Counted from the first letter of the stretch, positions 23,711 to 33,891 are shown. The stretch is 64,000 bases of DNA from Bradyrhizobium ivorense (GCF_900696085.1 NZ_CAADFC020000009.1:248001-312000); one strand, 5' to 3'. Numbers and translations are program-made. Notes: generated from the letters alone by a model not told the origin.

Positions 23711-26515
23711 CTAGCCACATCGATAGTATTTTGCATTACCCTTCGCGCTCGACCAGGACAGAGACTTCCCGGAAATGGCAAAACTGATGGTCGCTGGCCA
23801 CCGATCCTGTCCAACTTGACAATGACCTCGCACCGTCCAGCCAGACCTGTTGGGAAGAAAGGCGTCGAAGGTACATGCCCCTGCCTCGGTCCGAGCCTCT
23901 TGTGTCGAAATCGTGAGTTGCGTGCCTTGCGTACACGCCGGGTCAGTGGACCACCCACCAAGAAATGAGCGATTACGCGCGATTGCCTGAGGCGACCGCA
24001 ATATCTGAGCTGTCGTGGCGTCCAGGCGAGTGTCAGCCGCCAGATGGTTGATAATCTTGAAATCACGAAGCGCACTGAGGGCGATCGTGTTCGAAGGTAC
24101 GTCGCTTGGCCCGATGTACCCCAAGTCTCTCAGCCTGCCGACCGACGGATCTGGCGCGGCCGTCCCCGGCCCTGTTTGGGCGTCACTTATGGCGGTCTCG
24201 GCTGGCGGTTGATGTGGAGGCTTTATCTCGCGAAGAGGATCCAGCGGTGGAACGGCCGGAACGGCGCTTATCGCGGCGGCCGTGTTTTGTGGCCACGGTG
24301 ATAGTGTCTCGGGTCGAGATGTCTGCTGCACGGACGATGAAGCCAGCTTCGACATAGTTGTTTGTTCGGCCAGCTTACCGGACAAACTCACATTGGATTG
24401 GCCGCTGCTCGATGCGGTTGCGACATTGGGAGGAACCGACGGCGACACGCTCGCCGCGGGTCGAGAAGGTGGATTTGAGGGCACCGTGGCCGCACTGGGT
24501 CCGCTGCTGTTCGCACCGGCGACAATGAACGTCGCAAAGCATGCCACCCCGAAAACCCAGCGACGGGCGACGACATCACCAAACACGCGTACTTTTTCGT
24601 CAGCTTCCGCCTGCTTGTATTCGACCCAGATCGCCCGCGCCCGATTGGTGAGGTCTGCCCGTGACCGCTGAATTTCCGCCGCCACTGTCCTGATGGCAAT
24701 CAGATCGGCCTTCAGGGCGGTCTCGAGTGCAAGACGCCTCTGGCCAATGTCGGACTTCACTTGAGCGACCTCGCCCGGACTGATCGGCTGAGCGGGATTG
24801 AAAACGAAACGCTGTTCAAGTGCAGAGCGCCATGACAGGAGGACTGCGGCGGTCGCGGGACCGAAGCCAGAAATGCTTTCGATCCGCTGTCTTGAGATAT
24901 CCGCCGCGGTATGAATTCCATTTGACCGCAACGTCGCTTTCCTGCCGCTACCGACCCCCTTTATCGTGGCGCTCACCAGGCTGAACCGCTCAAGGAAGTA
25001 CTTGAGCTGCAGCTCTCGCTGCCGCCGGCTTAGATCCGCCAGGCGGCGTGCCTCCTCGCCTGGAAGATCATTGTATTCGCGAATTCTCTGTTCGGATTGC
25101 CGTCTCGCTGTATTGAAGCGCGATACATCCCCCTCGGTCCTGTAGCGCTGATCAACTTGGTCCCAGGCCTGCTTGAGTTGATGAGAGCGAGGGCTGTTGG
25201 CATGCAGCTGTTTGGGGCTCCTCAGAGCAAAATAGGCCGACGCGCCGAGAGCGGCCAACCCGATCACAGGCGGAACATATCCCAACCGCAAGATGGCCGC
25301 AGCAGCAATACCGCAAGCAGTCGAAAGCAAGAACTGTCCCGCAGAACTGTCTAAAGCACCCTTGTTCTGATTGACCGGCGCGCTCTGAACGACCGGCATT
25401 GCTGAATCAAGGGCCGGCGCGTTTCCCGGATCAGCCACACCGCGTATCGCTGCAATGAGCTGGCCAAGGTCGACAGGCGTGGCTGTGTTGACGATCAGAG
25501 GAGATGGAAATGCAACAAATCCAGGTATCGCCTTCTCAAGCCCGCACCACGGGCAATTCGGAGCTGCTGAGAAGTGGAAGTGCCCAGCCTTCGCAGCACA
25601 CTTGACCAACTGCGACTCGGCGCGTTGCAGCAGCGCGATCCAGTCAGCCGCCTTGGGCCGGCAGCCATGGGCTCCGCCCGGGCCAAAGCACATCTCGAAC
25701 GCGGACGCCATCTCGCGTGGGATATAGGAGAGCGTCGGCGCAAATGGTGGCGGCTCAGTTTGAGTTCGTGACTTTTCCGTCGAATATGCAAAGCGATACT
25801 CAGCGATCGCCCGCTCTTCGGGCATGTCCCCTCGACCGAGATACCGACCCGAAAATGGATGGCGGCCTAGAAACAACAGACTGAAGATGGCCACGCTCAA
25901 TCCAAACGCGTCGTGGTTCGGTGTTCTATGAATATTTTCGAGCGACTTCCCCTGCAGTTCTGGAGGCGTGTAATCAGGCACGCCTACTGCGCAGAGAAAC
26001 GTTCGCCCTTCTCTTGAAAACTGAAATGAGTCGCAGTCGATCAAAGTTGCGGTGGCGTCTGCACCAACGAGGATACCGGAGTGATTCAGGTCTCCGATGA
26101 CGCAACCGGCCGCGTGCACTGCGGCCACTGCTTTTGCGATGTTCAGCGCGGTACGAACCAGCAGCCTATAGTCAGCATCTGGAAACTCATTGCGTCGGCT
26201 TGCCGGGGAATACAGTTGATGAATCGGCTTTTGCTTGCCAATTCGCAGCATGGTAAAGCCAGCGAATATGCCGGCGCCCTCGAACAATGGAGCGATGGGA
26301 AACGCCGCGTTGGATACCTTGTTCTGCATCCCGCTAGCGACCATTGCCGCGATCTTGTCTTGTCGCTCCCGAGCCTTGTCAGGGTGATATATTTTGGCCA
26401 CGAGATCGGGCTTGCCAACGATCTCGAACACAGCCCCCTCGCCGCCGCGTCCCAAGAGCTTACCGAGGGGTACCGAGGCCCGGTGCTGATCAAAGATGTT
26501 CTTGAGGCGCGACAT
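23711..26515 (-). CDS. Protein kinase with zinc ribbon and helix-hairpin-helix (TerY-P kinase)
   Basis: About 934 residues from ATG 26515 ([10 protein letters not shown]), which is just inside the 3' end of the phosphatase gene. The kinase domain (about 15-300) has the glycine loop GRGGEGAVF, Lys41 in VAKIY, the catalytic loop VIGDLNHSGILV with Asp142 (HRD replaced by IGD), LIDCDSF with Asp160 in place of DFG, and PDYTPPELQG. A zinc-binding segment follows: Cys306, His312 and CPWCG (321-325). About 410-450 holds two hydrophobic stretches, then a coiled-coil region and a double helix-hairpin-helix (IKGVGSGRKATLRSNGI...ISGFGPATAAVLL). A membrane helix, a Pro/Ser-rich linker and a cysteine-containing C-terminal domain of about 90 residues complete it. 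This matches the kinase of TerY-P triads, which act in stress signalling. Confidence 0.87.
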   Translation of the reverse strand: MSRLKNIFDQHRASVPLGKLLGRGGEGAVFEIVGKPDLVAKIYHPDKARERQDKIAAMVASGMQNKVSNAAFPIAPLFEGAGIFAGFTMLRIGKQKPIHQLYSPASRRNEFPDADYRLLVRTALNIAKAVAAVHAAGCVIGDLNHSGILVGADATATLIDCDSFQFSREGRTFLCAVGVPDYTPPELQGKSLENIHRTPNHDAFGLSVAIFSLLFLGRHPFSGRYLGRGDMPEERAIAEYRFAYSTEKSRTQTEPPPFAPTLSYIPREMASAFEMCFGPGGAHGCRPKAADWIALLQRAESQLVKCAAKAGHFHFSAAPNCPWCGLEKAIPGFVAFPSPLIVNTATPVDLGQLIAAIRGVADPGNAPALDSAMPVVQSAPVNQNKGALDSSAGQFLLSTACGIAAAAILRLGYVPPVIGLAALGASAYFALRSPKQLHANSPRSHQLKQAWDQVDQRYRTEGDVSRFNTARRQSEQRIREYNDLPGEEARRLADLSRRQRELQLKYFLERFSLVSATIKGVGSGRKATLRSNGIHTAADISRQRIESISGFGPATAAVLLSWRSALEQRFVFNPAQPISPGEVAQVKSDIGQRRLALETALKADLIAIRTVAAEIQRSRADLTNRARAIWVEYKQAEADEKVRVFGDVVARRWVFGVACFATFIVAGANSSGPSAATVPSNPPSRPAASVSPSVPPNVATASSSGQSNVSLSGKLAEQTTMSKLASSSVQQTSRPETLSPWPQNTAAAISAVPAVPPLDPLREIKPPHQPPAETAISDAQTGPGTAAPDPSVGRLRDLGYIGPSDVPSNTIALSALRDFKIINHLAADTRLDATTAQILRSPQAIARNRSFLGGWSTDPACTQGTQLTISTQEARTEAGACTFDAFLPNRSGWTVRGHCQVGQDRWPATISFAISGKSLSWSSAKGNAKYYRCG

Positions 26516-27290
26516 CGGAAATACGACGTGCAAGTACAAGGGTTTTGTCATCATCAGTCTTGTCGCAGACCGACGGACCATTCAAATAGTTACATAAGTG
26601 ACGCGACAAAACGCGGTTCTTTCCAACCCCTCCGGGTTTGAAACTGGAAAACATCTGGTTGAAAAACGGAGGAAACGCGCTCTGCGTCGAGAAATTCAGA
26701 ACAAGATGCTCGATCCCGTCTGTGAATACCGCGAGTTCAGAGAGCGAGCCATCGATCTCGCTCAACTGAAATGAGGGCTCGGGATCGTCGGTTACGAAGT
26801 AGGTCGTTGATGCGTATTCGCCGTGCGAGGGCCAGCTCGCTACGGTCCATTCCGCAGAATTCGTCTTACGATAGACGGCCGCACCGTCGCCGACATGGAG
26901 GACCTTGGCGTTGGTATCACCGACGATACAGCCAACCAGCGTTGCGGCAAAGTCGCGCGGGACCAGACCTTCAGCTTTTGAAGCGCTCTCGATGCGCCCT
27001 CGCATGTCATCGAGCCAATCGCACGCAATCTCGCGGGAAAGGCCGGCTAGCGTTCCACCGGCATGCAGATAACTTCTGACATTCCGGCAAAAAGCGCGGA
27101 CGATGATGCGAGAGCCAATCGAAGATCGCTGCGCCGAGCCTGCACCATCGGAGCAAACCACGACCAATGCAGACTCGTTCCTGCCAACGACAAAAATGCT
27201 CGCACTCGAGTCGTCACAACCACGACCAAGCCGAATATGTGAAGTCCCAGTCGCGCTGGCTGAAACCCATTCCCAGTCGGGTCTGGTCAT
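26490..27290 (-). CDS. PP2C-type serine/threonine phosphatase
   Basis: A 266-residue cytoplasmic protein with the PP2C metal-binding motifs in order: GRGCDDSSA (Asp26/27), CSDGAGSA (Asp48), [18 protein letters not shown] and [10 protein letters not shown] near the C-terminus. The family removes phosphate from Ser/Thr using two metal ions. The start ATG overlaps the stop of the VWA gene by 4 bases (ATGA), and the gene's 3' end overlaps the kinase start by about 26 bases, so the three are tightly coupled. In TerY-P triads the phosphatase and kinase are thought to act on the VWA protein or a shared substrate. Confidence 0.88.
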   Translation of the reverse strand: MTRPDWEWVSASATGTSHIRLGRGCDDSSASIFVVGRNESALVVVCSDGAGSAQRSSIGSRIIVRAFCRNVRSYLHAGGTLAGLSREIACDWLDDMRGRIESASKAEGLVPRDFAATLVGCIVGDTNAKVLHVGDGAAVYRKTNSAEWTVASWPSHGEYASTTYFVTDDPEPSFQLSEIDGSLSELAVFTDGIEHLVLNFSTQSAFPPFFNQMFSSFKPGGVGKNRVLSRHLCNYLNGPSVCDKTDDDKTLVLARRISDVAPQEHL

Positions 27291-27970
27291 CCCGCCGTGG
27301 CCCAGCCGTCAGGAGCCGTCGGATTCTGCAGCGGCACCTGGTCGCCCGGATTGGATTTGGAGACAGATGAAAGCGAGGCCGATAGCCACTGGAAGAACTC
27401 CTTGAATTGCAGCCCCTTCAGTTTCAATGGCTCACGAACGGCGAGCGTACGCAACGTACCGAAATCGGCGCCTTCGACGCCGACGGCATAAAACATGAAC
27501 GATTTCGCGGCCTCTCCCTCATGGACGAGTTGGGTCGCGCGGCTAACTGAGTCGGTCGGTGATCCGTCCGTGATCAGAAATACCCACGGACGGTAGTGCT
27601 TGACACCGGCCGATCGATAGGTGGCCTTTCTCTCCCGCAACATATCGAGCGCCCTCTCGATGGCCTCCCCCATCGGAGTTGCCCCTGCACTTTCGATCCT
27701 TGGCGGGTAAAAATTATGGACGGTTGCAAAGTCCGACTCGACCTTGACAGGGCCAAACGTGATGACCGCCACCTCAACCCTCTTGGCGGCCAGGCTGTCC
27801 GACGACAGTTCGGACCGAAACGCCTGAAGGCCATCGTTCAGCTGCTCAATGGGTGCGCCGCTCATCGAACCGGAGTTGTCAAGAATGAGGATAACCGGAC
27901 ACCGATTTTCCGGATTATCAACGAATTCCGCCGCATTGAACGGCTGTTGCGCAAAATCACCCTCTGACAT
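27287..27970 (-). CDS. TerY-type von Willebrand factor A protein
   Basis: A 227-residue single-domain VWA protein with an intact metal-ion-dependent adhesion site: DNSGSM (Asp31, Ser33, Ser35), Thr98 in GATPMG and Asp135 in ITDGSPTD. It closely follows the TerY pattern ([30 protein letters not shown]). It is the first gene of the operon and its stop overlaps the phosphatase start. VWA proteins of this kind serve as metal-dependent scaffolds. No terB/C/D/Z genes are seen, so this is the stand-alone triad rather than a tellurite cluster. Confidence 0.88.
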   Translation of the reverse strand: MSEGDFAQQPFNAAEFVDNPENRCPVILILDNSGSMSGAPIEQLNDGLQAFRSELSSDSLAAKRVEVAVITFGPVKVESDFATVHNFYPPRIESAGATPMGEAIERALDMLRERKATYRSAGVKHYRPWVFLITDGSPTDSVSRATQLVHEGEAAKSFMFYAVGVEGADFGTLRTLAVREPLKLKGLQFKEFFQWLSASLSSVSKSNPGDQVPLQNPTAPDGWATAG

Positions 27971-28588
27971 GCCTGCCCCTCAAATAATTTCGATAAAAAG
28001 CGCAAGCATATCTATACAACGTGGCTGATTTTACAACTAAAAGAAGTACCGAGCTTGCTCCCTTCGACTAAATGGGGAGCCAGGCATTGCGGTGATGATC
28101 CGGTCAGATTGGCCACTGTCGCTGCGGGCCCTCATTTTACCTTCGACAGGCAAAAAGCCGTTTGAAAATTCCAATTCCTCGAGACCCTCAGGCGCGGCCT
28201 ATCGGGCAACCTGCGGCTGCACGGCCGAAGCCGCCGGGTTCTCGGCTCAGCTATGATTCTGCGAATTTCGAAACGCGGTCCGTGACGTGACGTCGCTTGC
28301 ACCAGGTCGGCCATGATCCCGCGCAAAGACAGATCGTCCCGGCTAATATTCCGAAGAGATCCGCCCTACTGCGTACGGACCGTTCGTTTTGGTCAGCGCC
28401 AGAGCCAACAGAATTCAAGCCTTTTGTGGGTTCATGTTATCTGCGCTTAGTACGCCCAGCGTCGAACAGGAGTCGCGTTCGATCACGCGCCATTCAGCGT
28501 GCGGCCAGAGCGCTCGCGATTTCCTCTACCAGACATCTCTTCGCCAAGAAGCCGTGCTACAGGCCGCTCCTAAATCAAAGGAGCCACC
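27971..28588. other. 618-base gap upstream of the TerY-P operon
   Basis: The first 80 bases are AT-rich on the operon side (TATAGAT-like at about 28005-28012 on the minus strand) and probably carry the operon promoter, though no good -35/-10 pair at standard spacing was found. The rest contains short frames without ribosome-binding sites or motifs. Confidence 0.4.
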
Positions 28589-28783
28589 ATGGCGAAGAAG
28601 AAGAAAGCGACAGAGAAACGCTTAAAGCGGCGAGAATGGAGCAAGGCAGATGTCAGGGAGCTCAAAAGTCACTCCAAAGCGCGTACGCCCGTCTTAAAAA
28701 TAGCCAAGCTGACTAAGCGCACAGTGGGTGCTCTGCGCCAGAAGGCGTTGCACCTTGGAATTGGGCTGGGCCACCAGCGATAG
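28589..28783 (+). CDS. Small basic HTH-like hypothetical protein
   Basis: A 64-residue very basic protein with a good ribosome-binding site (AAAGGAGCCACC before the ATG). After a lysine-rich start (MAKKKKATEKRLKRR) it has a possible helix-turn-helix (ADVRELKSHSKARTPVLKIAKLTKRTVGALRQKA, seen across 20-53), like short homeodomain-type regulators in Bradyrhizobium. A perfect hairpin follows the stop. Role probably DNA binding. Confidence 0.65.
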   Translation: MAKKKKATEKRLKRREWSKADVRELKSHSKARTPVLKIAKLTKRTVGALRQKALHLGIGLGHQR

Positions 28784-28787
28784 TAGA

Positions 28788-28813
28788 CGCGGGCGGACAT
28801 TAGGCCGCCCGCG
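28788..28813. terminator. GC-rich hairpin after the 28589 gene
   Basis: CGCGGGCGG at 28788-28796 and CCGCCCGCG at 28805-28813 form a perfect 9-pair stem with an 8-base loop, 5 bases after the stop codon. There is no T-run behind it, so it may be a weak terminator or mRNA-stabilising structure. Confidence 0.5.
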
Positions 28814-28955
28814 CGATCGTATCTAAGGCCGTTCGAAGACATTGCTGCTGAAAGCGCATAGACGCTGATGACCCGCTGACGCGACCAACACAGCACGATT
28901 GTTGGCGGGGATCTCGCCGCCAAATGGGCGATCGGGCGAACATAGGTCGGATGGG

Positions 28956-30107
28956 TTAGATCCGTCCCACGGTCACGAGGCCGGTAAAAACTGCAAGGCA
29001 CTCAAACAAGAAGTAACTACTAAATATCAGTTCTGCATCGGGCGCCGTGTCGATGTCCCGCGCCAAGGCTTTCCGGGTGAAGCATCCTCCGGTGAGCATT
29101 CCGATGGGACGCTGGTCGCCTGAGCTGGTGGGCGTCAGGTAGCCCGAGACCAGCTGGGTTGCGGTACGTTCTGCGAACTCTCGATACTTGGCGCCGTCGG
29201 TGGGTCCGAGTGCGGACGCAAGTCGCAAGGACGCTGCTGCAGCGATCGCAGTGGCCGCAGTGTCCCTGCTGGTACTCGGAATTGCTGGATCGTCAAAATC
29301 CCAGTACGCAACCAGGTCCGCCGGGACGTGGTCGATCCACCAGTCCAGCACGCGCACTGCATATTCGCGCCACAAGGGCTGCTTCGGACGAACCATCGCT
29401 GCATGAGCGGTGTATAGCATCGCCCAAGCCTGCGCACGTCCCCAGGTGCTTACGTCGCTGTACCCCTTATGCGTGTGCGTTCTCAGCACCTTACCGGTTT
29501 GCGGGTCGAGTGTGGATGATTGGATAACTGAGTTATCGGGTCGCACATGGATGTCCAATACTCTCCGCATGTGAGCGTTTGCGACGTCCTCCAGGTGCGA
29601 GTCTGCCAGCTGGTCCGCGGCCCAATAAAGCAGGCCCGTGGCTTGGAGGGAGTCGATGCTGCTTTCGGCTGTACCGACAGCGTTAGCCTCCTCCGCATCC
29701 TGGCCCAATGGGATTAAGCCCAGTTTCGGGTCGAACATCTGCCCAAGCGACCGCGCTGCCGTAAGCGCTGCATTGCGTGCCATTTCATCCCCGAAGAGGA
29801 TGCTTCCAACTGCACCACCGTGGTAGAACCCAAAACCCTTGAATGCAGTGCGAAGCTGGGCTCGAGGCAGCATTCGGGTCAAGGCATCACGCGCGTCGGA
29901 TATAGGGAAGCGCTTCGGATCGGCGAGATGGGCGAGCCAGAGTTCGCCGACGAAGGCTCCGCCGGTCCAATCACCATCCGACGTGAACATCCATGTTCCA
30001 TCCGCGGCGCGAGCCCAGTGTGGGAGGCCAGCTTTAGAAGCATCCCGCGTTTGCGCAATGCGCGTCAGCATGCGCTCGCGCGCAGCGAAAAAGTCGTTGC
30101 TCGACAT
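28956..30107 (-). CDS. GH88-type unsaturated glucuronyl hydrolase-like protein
   Basis: A 383-residue protein from ATG 30107 (MSSNDFF, with AGGAGA upstream); no signal peptide, so cytoplasmic. It has the alpha/alpha-barrel pattern of the GH88 family: DGDWTGGAFVGELWL, the central THTHKGYSDVSTWGRAQAWAML (as YSDVSTWGRAQAWAML) and YWDFDDPAIPSTSRDTAATAIAA (as YWDFDDPAIPSTSRD), where the family has WDFDAP...RDSSAAAI. GH88 enzymes hydrolyse unsaturated uronic-acid ends left by polysaccharide lyases, using an Asp pair to hydrate the double bond. It lies upstream, on the same strand, of nothing but a gap; its own upstream neighbour is the broken MFS transporter gene, 67 bases away, so both may belong to one carbohydrate-uptake operon. 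Confidence 0.85.
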   Translation of the reverse strand: MSSNDFFAARERMLTRIAQTRDASKAGLPHWARAADGTWMFTSDGDWTGGAFVGELWLAHLADPKRFPISDARDALTRMLPRAQLRTAFKGFGFYHGGAVGSILFGDEMARNAALTAARSLGQMFDPKLGLIPLGQDAEEANAVGTAESSIDSLQATGLLYWAADQLADSHLEDVANAHMRRVLDIHVRPDNSVIQSSTLDPQTGKVLRTHTHKGYSDVSTWGRAQAWAMLYTAHAAMVRPKQPLWREYAVRVLDWWIDHVPADLVAYWDFDDPAIPSTSRDTAATAIAAAASLRLASALGPTDGAKYREFAERTATQLVSGYLTPTSSGDQRPIGMLTGGCFTRKALARDIDTAPDAELIFSSYFLFECLAVFTGLVTVGRI

Positions 30108-30174
30108 GTTTTCTCCTATGATGCCTGTTTTGGCTCGAGGCAAATCCGGAATTGTGCAGCGACAGAGCTTTACG

Positions 30175-31520
30175 TCAGTCGCCGATGTAGACGTGACCAC
30201 GCTTCTTTGCGACGTGATAAACGACCACGCTCAGCACGGCGACCACAGATCCATAGACGGGAAACATCCACGCCATCTGCGCATGCTGTAACCACACCAG
30301 CAAACAGGGTGACGTCCCACCAAACAGTGATACGCCGAGCGCATACCCGACAGCGATACCTGTCGTACGCACCGCGCGCGGCATGAGGGTCGTTGCGATG
30401 AAGTTGTAGAGAGCCATGTTGAAGCCGACGAGCGCGCCTCCGAACACCATAACAAAGAAGAACGTGGAAATGCTCTTCTCGGAATAGATCAGCGTGAGGA
30501 AGAAGCAGGCGGCGAGGAGCAGCCGGAGCAGCGTGAACGCGCGCGAGGGGCGGATCTTGTCTGCGAAGGCGCCCACGAAGGGTGCCGTGACGATCCAAAT
30601 TACGCCCATTAGGGTCGTAATGCCGTACACCCAGGTGCTGTTCTCCTTGAACACGCCGTTCGCCAGATTGGGCAAACCAGCATTCCAAGCGTAGTTTGCG
30701 ATCTGGACCGCTCCAACGACCAGGATGACGGCGAGCAACGAAAGCCGCACGCTCCAGAGCGTCTTCCACACGTCACCCGTGGTCTCCTGAGTGCGGGACA
30801 GTTCGTCGCTATGCATGACGTGCCTGATCAATCTTTCTGGCAGCTTGCTGCGCAAATAGATGATCAGCAGGCCGAGCGCCCCGCCGACCGCAAAGGGCAG
30901 CCTCCAGGCCCATTCGTGCATCGTCTCGGAAGCCACCGAGGCACTTACGAGAAAAGCAACGAGGCTGGATGCGAAAACACCGAGTTGGATAAACGTGCCA
31001 CTGATCAGGCCGAGGTATCGTCCCTCCTCACGTGGCGGTGCAAGTTCGATCGCAATGGCGTTGGCGATCCCCGCCTCGGCGCCGGTGGCGAGCCCCTGGA
31101 TGAGCCGAACGAGCAGCAATATTGCGGCCGCCGCAACGCCAAGCTCCTTGTAACCAGGCAACACTGAAATCAGTAGCGAGCACAATGCCATCGCGGTGAC
31201 GGAGATCATCATCACCCGCTTGTGGCTGATACGATCGGCAATGGGACCAAGTATCGCTGCTCCTACCGGTCGTGCGAAGAAGCCAGCGCCGTACACGGCA
31301 AGTGCGGCTAGCAGCGAGGTCGTCGGGTCACTGGAGGAAAGAAGAGGGGCGACAGAAAAGAAGCCATCATCCCGTAGACCGTCCAATCGTACCATTCCAG
31401 GGCAACGCCACCGCCCAAAGCTATGGTCATGCTTTTGGTGGCAACTTGCTTTTCGTGCGGCGTGCCTGACGCCATGGTTTGCGGTGCTGCTGGAGCGAGG
31501 GGTTCAACAATGGTCGTCAT
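30175..31520 (-). pseudogene. MFS metabolite:H+ symporter gene with a frameshift near its 5' end
   Basis: The minus strand encodes a 12-helix major facilitator of the metabolite:proton symporter group (KgtP/ProP-like). The N-terminus lies in one frame from ATG 31520 (GGAGGAA upstream): GGGVALEWYDWTVYGMMASFLSPLFFP. From about 31345 the homologous continuation SSDPTTSLLAALAVYGAGFFARPVG is in another frame, which then runs to 30175 and includes the cytoplasmic loop DRISHKRVMM and RLIQGLATGAEAG. A one-base loss within TTTCCTCCAGTG explains the shift. So the gene is disrupted unless the read is in error. Substrate unknown; the GH88 neighbour suggests a uronate or sugar acid. Confidence 0.8.
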
Positions 31521-31641
31521 TCATTTCCTCCGGTTTTGTCATTATGAAAACGTTTACATTCTGGCTCGATCGCGCCGCTTTGCCCGTTGCCGCGATGCGG
31601 ACGACCGCTAAGTCATGAGAGGATCTGAGTTCGGCGCCCCG

Positions 31642-32427
31642 TCAACGTCCGGAGAACACTGGTGGTCGCTTTTCCAGGAAGGCAGCCATGCCTTCCTTTT
31701 GATCGTCGGTGGTGAATGCGTATCGGATCGCGCGGCGCTCAATTGCCAAGCCGGCCGACAGTGGCGTTTCGTAGGCCGCCTGAATTGATTCCTTGGCTAG
31801 CCGCGCAGCGACTGGCGCACGAGTCGAGATTGTGCGCGCTATCGCGAGCGCGCGCCCGAGCACCTCGGACGCCGGCAGCATTTCGGATGCAAGTCCCGCA
31901 GCTACCGCCCGTTCCGCGCTGATTGGCTCACCTGTCAACACCATCTGCGTGGCCAGGGACCTGCCAACGATCCGCGTCAACCGTTGGGTAGCGCCGTCTC
32001 CAGGCATGATTCCAATGGTGATTTCCGGCTGCGCGAGCACGCTGTCTTCGGCCACCAGCAGGATGTCAGCGAGCATCGCAAGCTCGAGGCCGCCGCCCAG
32101 GCACACGCCTCGAACGGCCACAATGAGCGGCTTGGGGAAGCCGGCGATGATATCCCAAGCATCCTGCCGTGTCGGATCGCTCAGCGCCTCGAAGCCGCGC
32201 TGTTGCATCTCCTTGATGTCAGCACCAGCGGAGAAAGCATGTTCATCGCCACTGAGAACTACGCACCGCACAGCCTCATCGGAACGAGCTGCGCGAAGCG
32301 CATCAGCCAGCTGACCCAGCAGGGCCGCATTCAGTGCATTTCTTTGTCGTGGTCGATTGAGCCGTAGCAGGAATATGGCAGGATCTGGCCTCTCAACGAC
32401 GATGAGGGACTGCGTGGCGTGGTTCAT
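31642..32427 (-). CDS. Enoyl-CoA hydratase/isomerase
   Basis: A 261-residue crotonase-fold enzyme from ATG 32427 (MNHATQSLIVVERPD); the longer frame to 32571 adds a basic non-homologous tail. Signature parts: NRPRQRNALN, oxyanion-hole residues in AFSAGADIKEM, and VCLGGGLELAMLADI with the first catalytic Glu and AQPEITIGIMPGDGATQRLTRIVG, read as AQPEITIGIMPGD, with the second. Both glutamates needed for hydration are present. Length fits the family. It lies 120 bases from the transporter gene on the same strand. No other beta-oxidation or aromatic-degradation gene is beside it, so its pathway is open. Confidence 0.9.
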   Translation of the reverse strand: MNHATQSLIVVERPDPAIFLLRLNRPRQRNALNAALLGQLADALRAARSDEAVRCVVLSGDEHAFSAGADIKEMQQRGFEALSDPTRQDAWDIIAGFPKPLIVAVRGVCLGGGLELAMLADILLVAEDSVLAQPEITIGIMPGDGATQRLTRIVGRSLATQMVLTGEPISAERAVAAGLASEMLPASEVLGRALAIARTISTRAPVAARLAKESIQAAYETPLSAGLAIERRAIRYAFTTDDQKEGMAAFLEKRPPVFSGR

Positions 32428-33693
32428 ATCGTTCCTCGAAAACAACCCGAAGAGCCTTACATGTACCCGGAGGCTAGGCGCCGAGGGTCTTCTTCGGAAG
32501 GAAGCGTTGCATATTTGCGCGTGCCGTCTCGTGGAGGATGTCCCGAGCAAAGTAGCGATTAGCCAAGTCATCCATGACTTCTGCCCTCGCGGTTACCGAA
32601 GTGGAGAAGAACTGCTTCGTGGTCAGCACGGCATGGGGCGGCAAACCGATCGACGAGCTCAGTATCGATTTCAGGACATACATCGTCACGCCGATGGACA
32701 AGAAACGGCTGCGGTTTGTGGAATCCTTCTTCGAGTCCGCTCAAGGCCCATGGAGTTGATGACTCTCATTGGCTTAATAAAACAGCAAAGCTACTGACAG
32801 GCTTCCTGCTCTTGGCGCTGTTGCCAGCGATCACCGCAATTCGGGCAACCCAGCTGCGTTGATCGCAGGTTTTTCCGCCCGCTCAGCATAAGGCGCTGCG
32901 AGAATTCGGCTTGGTGGCACCAACCTAGCTAGGGTGAGCGCATTCGGCGGCCTCACTGCGTGCTGGAGGCTGCAAGCGTGGGCACCGATACCTTGCTCGG
33001 TCAATTCGCGCCAAGCCTCACGACCAGCAGGTCGGCTACTATCAACCTCCACAGCGTGGCAACAGATTCCGCACATCCTCCACCAGCCCGGGCATCGTCT
33101 GCTCAGCAGTGGCACGACCGGTCGCGAGCCTCGGTGTGCGTCTTGATCACTTCGATGACTTTGAGCGAGTTGTCGCCCGGGAACGCCACCCACCCAGTCA
33201 ACAACGGCAGATTGAATGGCGAGGCACTTCCCTATGCCTGGAGTGCTGGCGTTCGTCCGGCACGACAAGACGGCAACTAGCTCCCACCTTCTCGAGAGCC
33301 TCGCGCATCAAGACAATGAACACCCGGGATCCCGCCCTCGGGCAGGAGGGGGGCCTTCCCCGTTCCGGCGTGCGCCAATGGCGCATCGCCTTAACAGAAA
33401 ATGGCACCCGGAGAGCGCGAGCATAGCGACCCGAAGGGCGCGCGGGTCCGAGTGCAGCGACGAGACCGGTTTAATAGCGGTACCCGGGAACGGGGCAGTG
33501 ATAGCGACGCCGGCATACGCCATGACGGCGGGCCCCTTTCCCGAGTGCCCCCGGCGAGGAGCTCCATAGATCTTTGCGCGAGGGATCGAACCCGCATGGC
33601 CGAGACGCTGCGCGGCTCGGTTCAGGAGAGCCCGTTGCGGCATCGGCCGCACGCGCCAAGCGGAAGAAGTGTCCCAGGCTTGAATCGGAGGAT
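32428..33693. other. 1.27-kb region of debris, one possible gene fragment
   Basis: A plus frame at 32574-32759 (61 residues, MTSALAVTEVEKNCFVV..., ending ESFFESAQGPWS) has strong G/C at third positions but no ribosome-binding site. A minus frame over the same bases also looks protein-like (DLANRYFARDILHETARANM). At most one is real, probably as a remnant; I cannot name a family. From 33300 to 33690 the DNA is very GC-rich, with long open frames on both strands and hairpins (CCGAG...CTCGG near 33601-33621), which fits a non-coding repeat rather than a gene. Confidence 0.35.
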
Positions 33694-33891
33694 CTAGATG
33701 TCCTCACGCGCATGCGTCTGCGCGTCATAGATCCTGACCTGAAGCTTGGGAAAGCGTCTCTTCAGTTCTTCTCCGCCGGCCCTGGCGCCCTCTTTGGTAA
33801 CAAACTCGGTTTTCAATAGACCGTCGACTTCAAGCGCGAAGCCTGAAGTCGGCATCTTGCGGGCGGCAGCAACCATCTTGTTTCGTCTCAT
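33694..33891 (-). CDS. Small hypothetical protein, conserved in Bradyrhizobium-type genomes
   Basis: A 65-residue protein; ATG 33891 (MRRNKMVAAARK) is used, and ATG 33876 is an alternative. The core SGFALEVDGLLKTEFVTKEGARAGGEELKRRFPKLQVRIYDAQ follows the pattern (F)AL-VDG--K--F-T--GA--AG-ELK--FP-LQV-I-DA of short beta-alpha-beta proteins I recognise from this group. Function unknown. It is monocistronic. Confidence 0.7.
   Translation of the reverse strand: MRRNKMVAAARKMPTSGFALEVDGLLKTEFVTKEGARAGGEELKRRFPKLQVRIYDAQTHAREDI

Noticed and set aside
33560..33625. tRNA-like T-loop (GGGTTCGATCCCTCGCG on the minus strand)
   Set aside because: The T stem does not pair over five bases and no anticodon or acceptor stem can be formed around it, so it is not called a tRNA.
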